NCBI GenBank assembly: GCA_028247015.1
Contig: JAOKFJ010000006.1
Span: 1 to 52,157, forward strand
DNA length: 52,157 bases
From: Methylophilaceae bacterium
GTDB lineage: Bacteria > Pseudomonadota > Gammaproteobacteria > Burkholderiales > Methylophilaceae
Direction: 5' to 3'
Shown: piece after piece, positions 51,783 to 52,157 of the stretch
Layout: every line of letters starts with the position of its first letter
Position numbering within the stretch: position 1 is the stretch's first letter
Notes under the pieces: model-generated
What the model was told of the DNA's origin: nothing
What the model saw: only the letters and a program-made list of their open reading frames with translations
Databases searched by the model: none
Translations under genes and position numbers: made by a program

Positions 51783-52157
51783 TTATTTATCTGAAAAATT
51801 TTCGTATGCGTTAATAATTTTTTGGACTAATGGATGACGAACTACATCGTCTGATTTAAATTGTGTAAATTCGATTCCCTTGATATTAGTAAGAATTTTT
51901 TGTATCTCAATTAAGCCGCTCTGCTGTCCTTTTGCTAAGTCAATTTGAGTTACATCACCTGTAATAACTGACTTTGTTCCAAAACCAATTCTTGTCAGAA
52001 ACATTTTCATTTGTTCGGGTGTAGTATTTTGTGCCTCATCAAGAATTATGAAACTTTGATTTAGAGTTCTACCGCGCATATATGCGAGGGGTGCTACCTC
52101 TAAAACTCCTTTCTCAAATAATTTTGTAACATTATCATAGCCAGCTAAATCATATAA
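51783..52157 (-). CDS. phoH: PhoH-family ATPase (partial, runs off window end)
   Basis: The C-terminal 124 residues of a PhoH/PhoL protein. The frame stays open to the window edge; the visible part has [15 protein letters not shown], the Walker B region [16 protein letters not shown] and [16 protein letters not shown], ending in NFSDK. The Walker A part is outside the window. The family is an RNA-helicase-like ATPase linked to ybeY. Confidence 0.95.
   Translation of the reverse strand, partial: LYDLAGYDNVTKLFEKGVLEVAPLAYMRGRTLNQSFIILDEAQNTTPEQMKMFLTRIGFGTKSVITGDVTQIDLAKGQQSGLIEIQKILTNIKGIEFTQFKSDDVVRHPLVQKIINAYENFSDK

Overview
The window is AT-rich, gene-dense chromosomal DNA with short or overlapping gene junctions, many ATGA-type start/stop overlaps and no insertion sequences, prophage or CRISPR. 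A complete run matching the methanol-dehydrogenase accessory genes mxaR-S-A-C-K-L, a proteorhodopsin/retinal gene cluster and betaproteobacterial-style housekeeping gene order together suggest a streamlined planktonic methylotroph of the Methylophilaceae (OM43 or Methylopumilus type). This placement is inferred from gene content and was not tested by phylogeny.

Layout. 1-5.0 kb: a minus-strand accessory cassette with a cobalamin-binding radical SAM protein, two short-chain dehydrogenases and a tandem pair of related, possibly glycosyltransferase-like proteins; the last runs off the window. 5.0-5.9 kb: a 370-base stretch without genes, then three very small membrane proteins (40, 57 and 62 residues). 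6.0-11.3 kb: mxaRSACKL on the minus strand. 11.5-18.4 kb: the divergent plus-strand phototrophy cluster, with a typical proton-pump proteorhodopsin (D/T/E motif, blue-type Gln), a strong terminator, a second rhodopsin-fold protein without the retinal-binding lysine, then crtE, crtI, crtB, crtY and blh, which make retinal from isoprenoid precursors. 18.4-22.2 kb: an FAD-dependent oxidoreductase, a 25-residue membrane peptide, a methyltransferase, and two related dioxygenase-fold proteins, one of which has lost its metal ligands.

22.2-52.2 kb is mostly core metabolism: tRNA-Ser(GCU), lysC, alaS, recX, recA, pncC, pgpA, thiL, mog, a PDZ protein, darP, pmbA, mlaA, phr, rlmH, rsfS, panD, panC, panB, a deoxynucleoside kinase, folK, pcnB, a cobalamin adenosyltransferase, murI, ilvE, a SCO1-type copper chaperone, a YgjP-like metallopeptidase, plsC, gmhB, glyS, glyQ, lnt, a small secreted protein, ybeX/corC, ybeY and the 3' part of phoH.

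The most striking feature is the second opsin (12250-12987). It keeps the rhodopsin fold and several pocket residues but has Ile where the Schiff-base lysine should be, Ser for the proton-acceptor Asp and Gln for the proton-donor Glu, and it is the first gene of the run that makes retinal. It cannot be a conventional light-driven pump. Other points of interest are the small-protein trio, the pseudoenzyme-like dioxygenase, a PanB lacking its usual catalytic Glu, a recX without an ordinary start codon, and a GGPP-synthase-like CrtE with a degenerate second Asp-rich motif.
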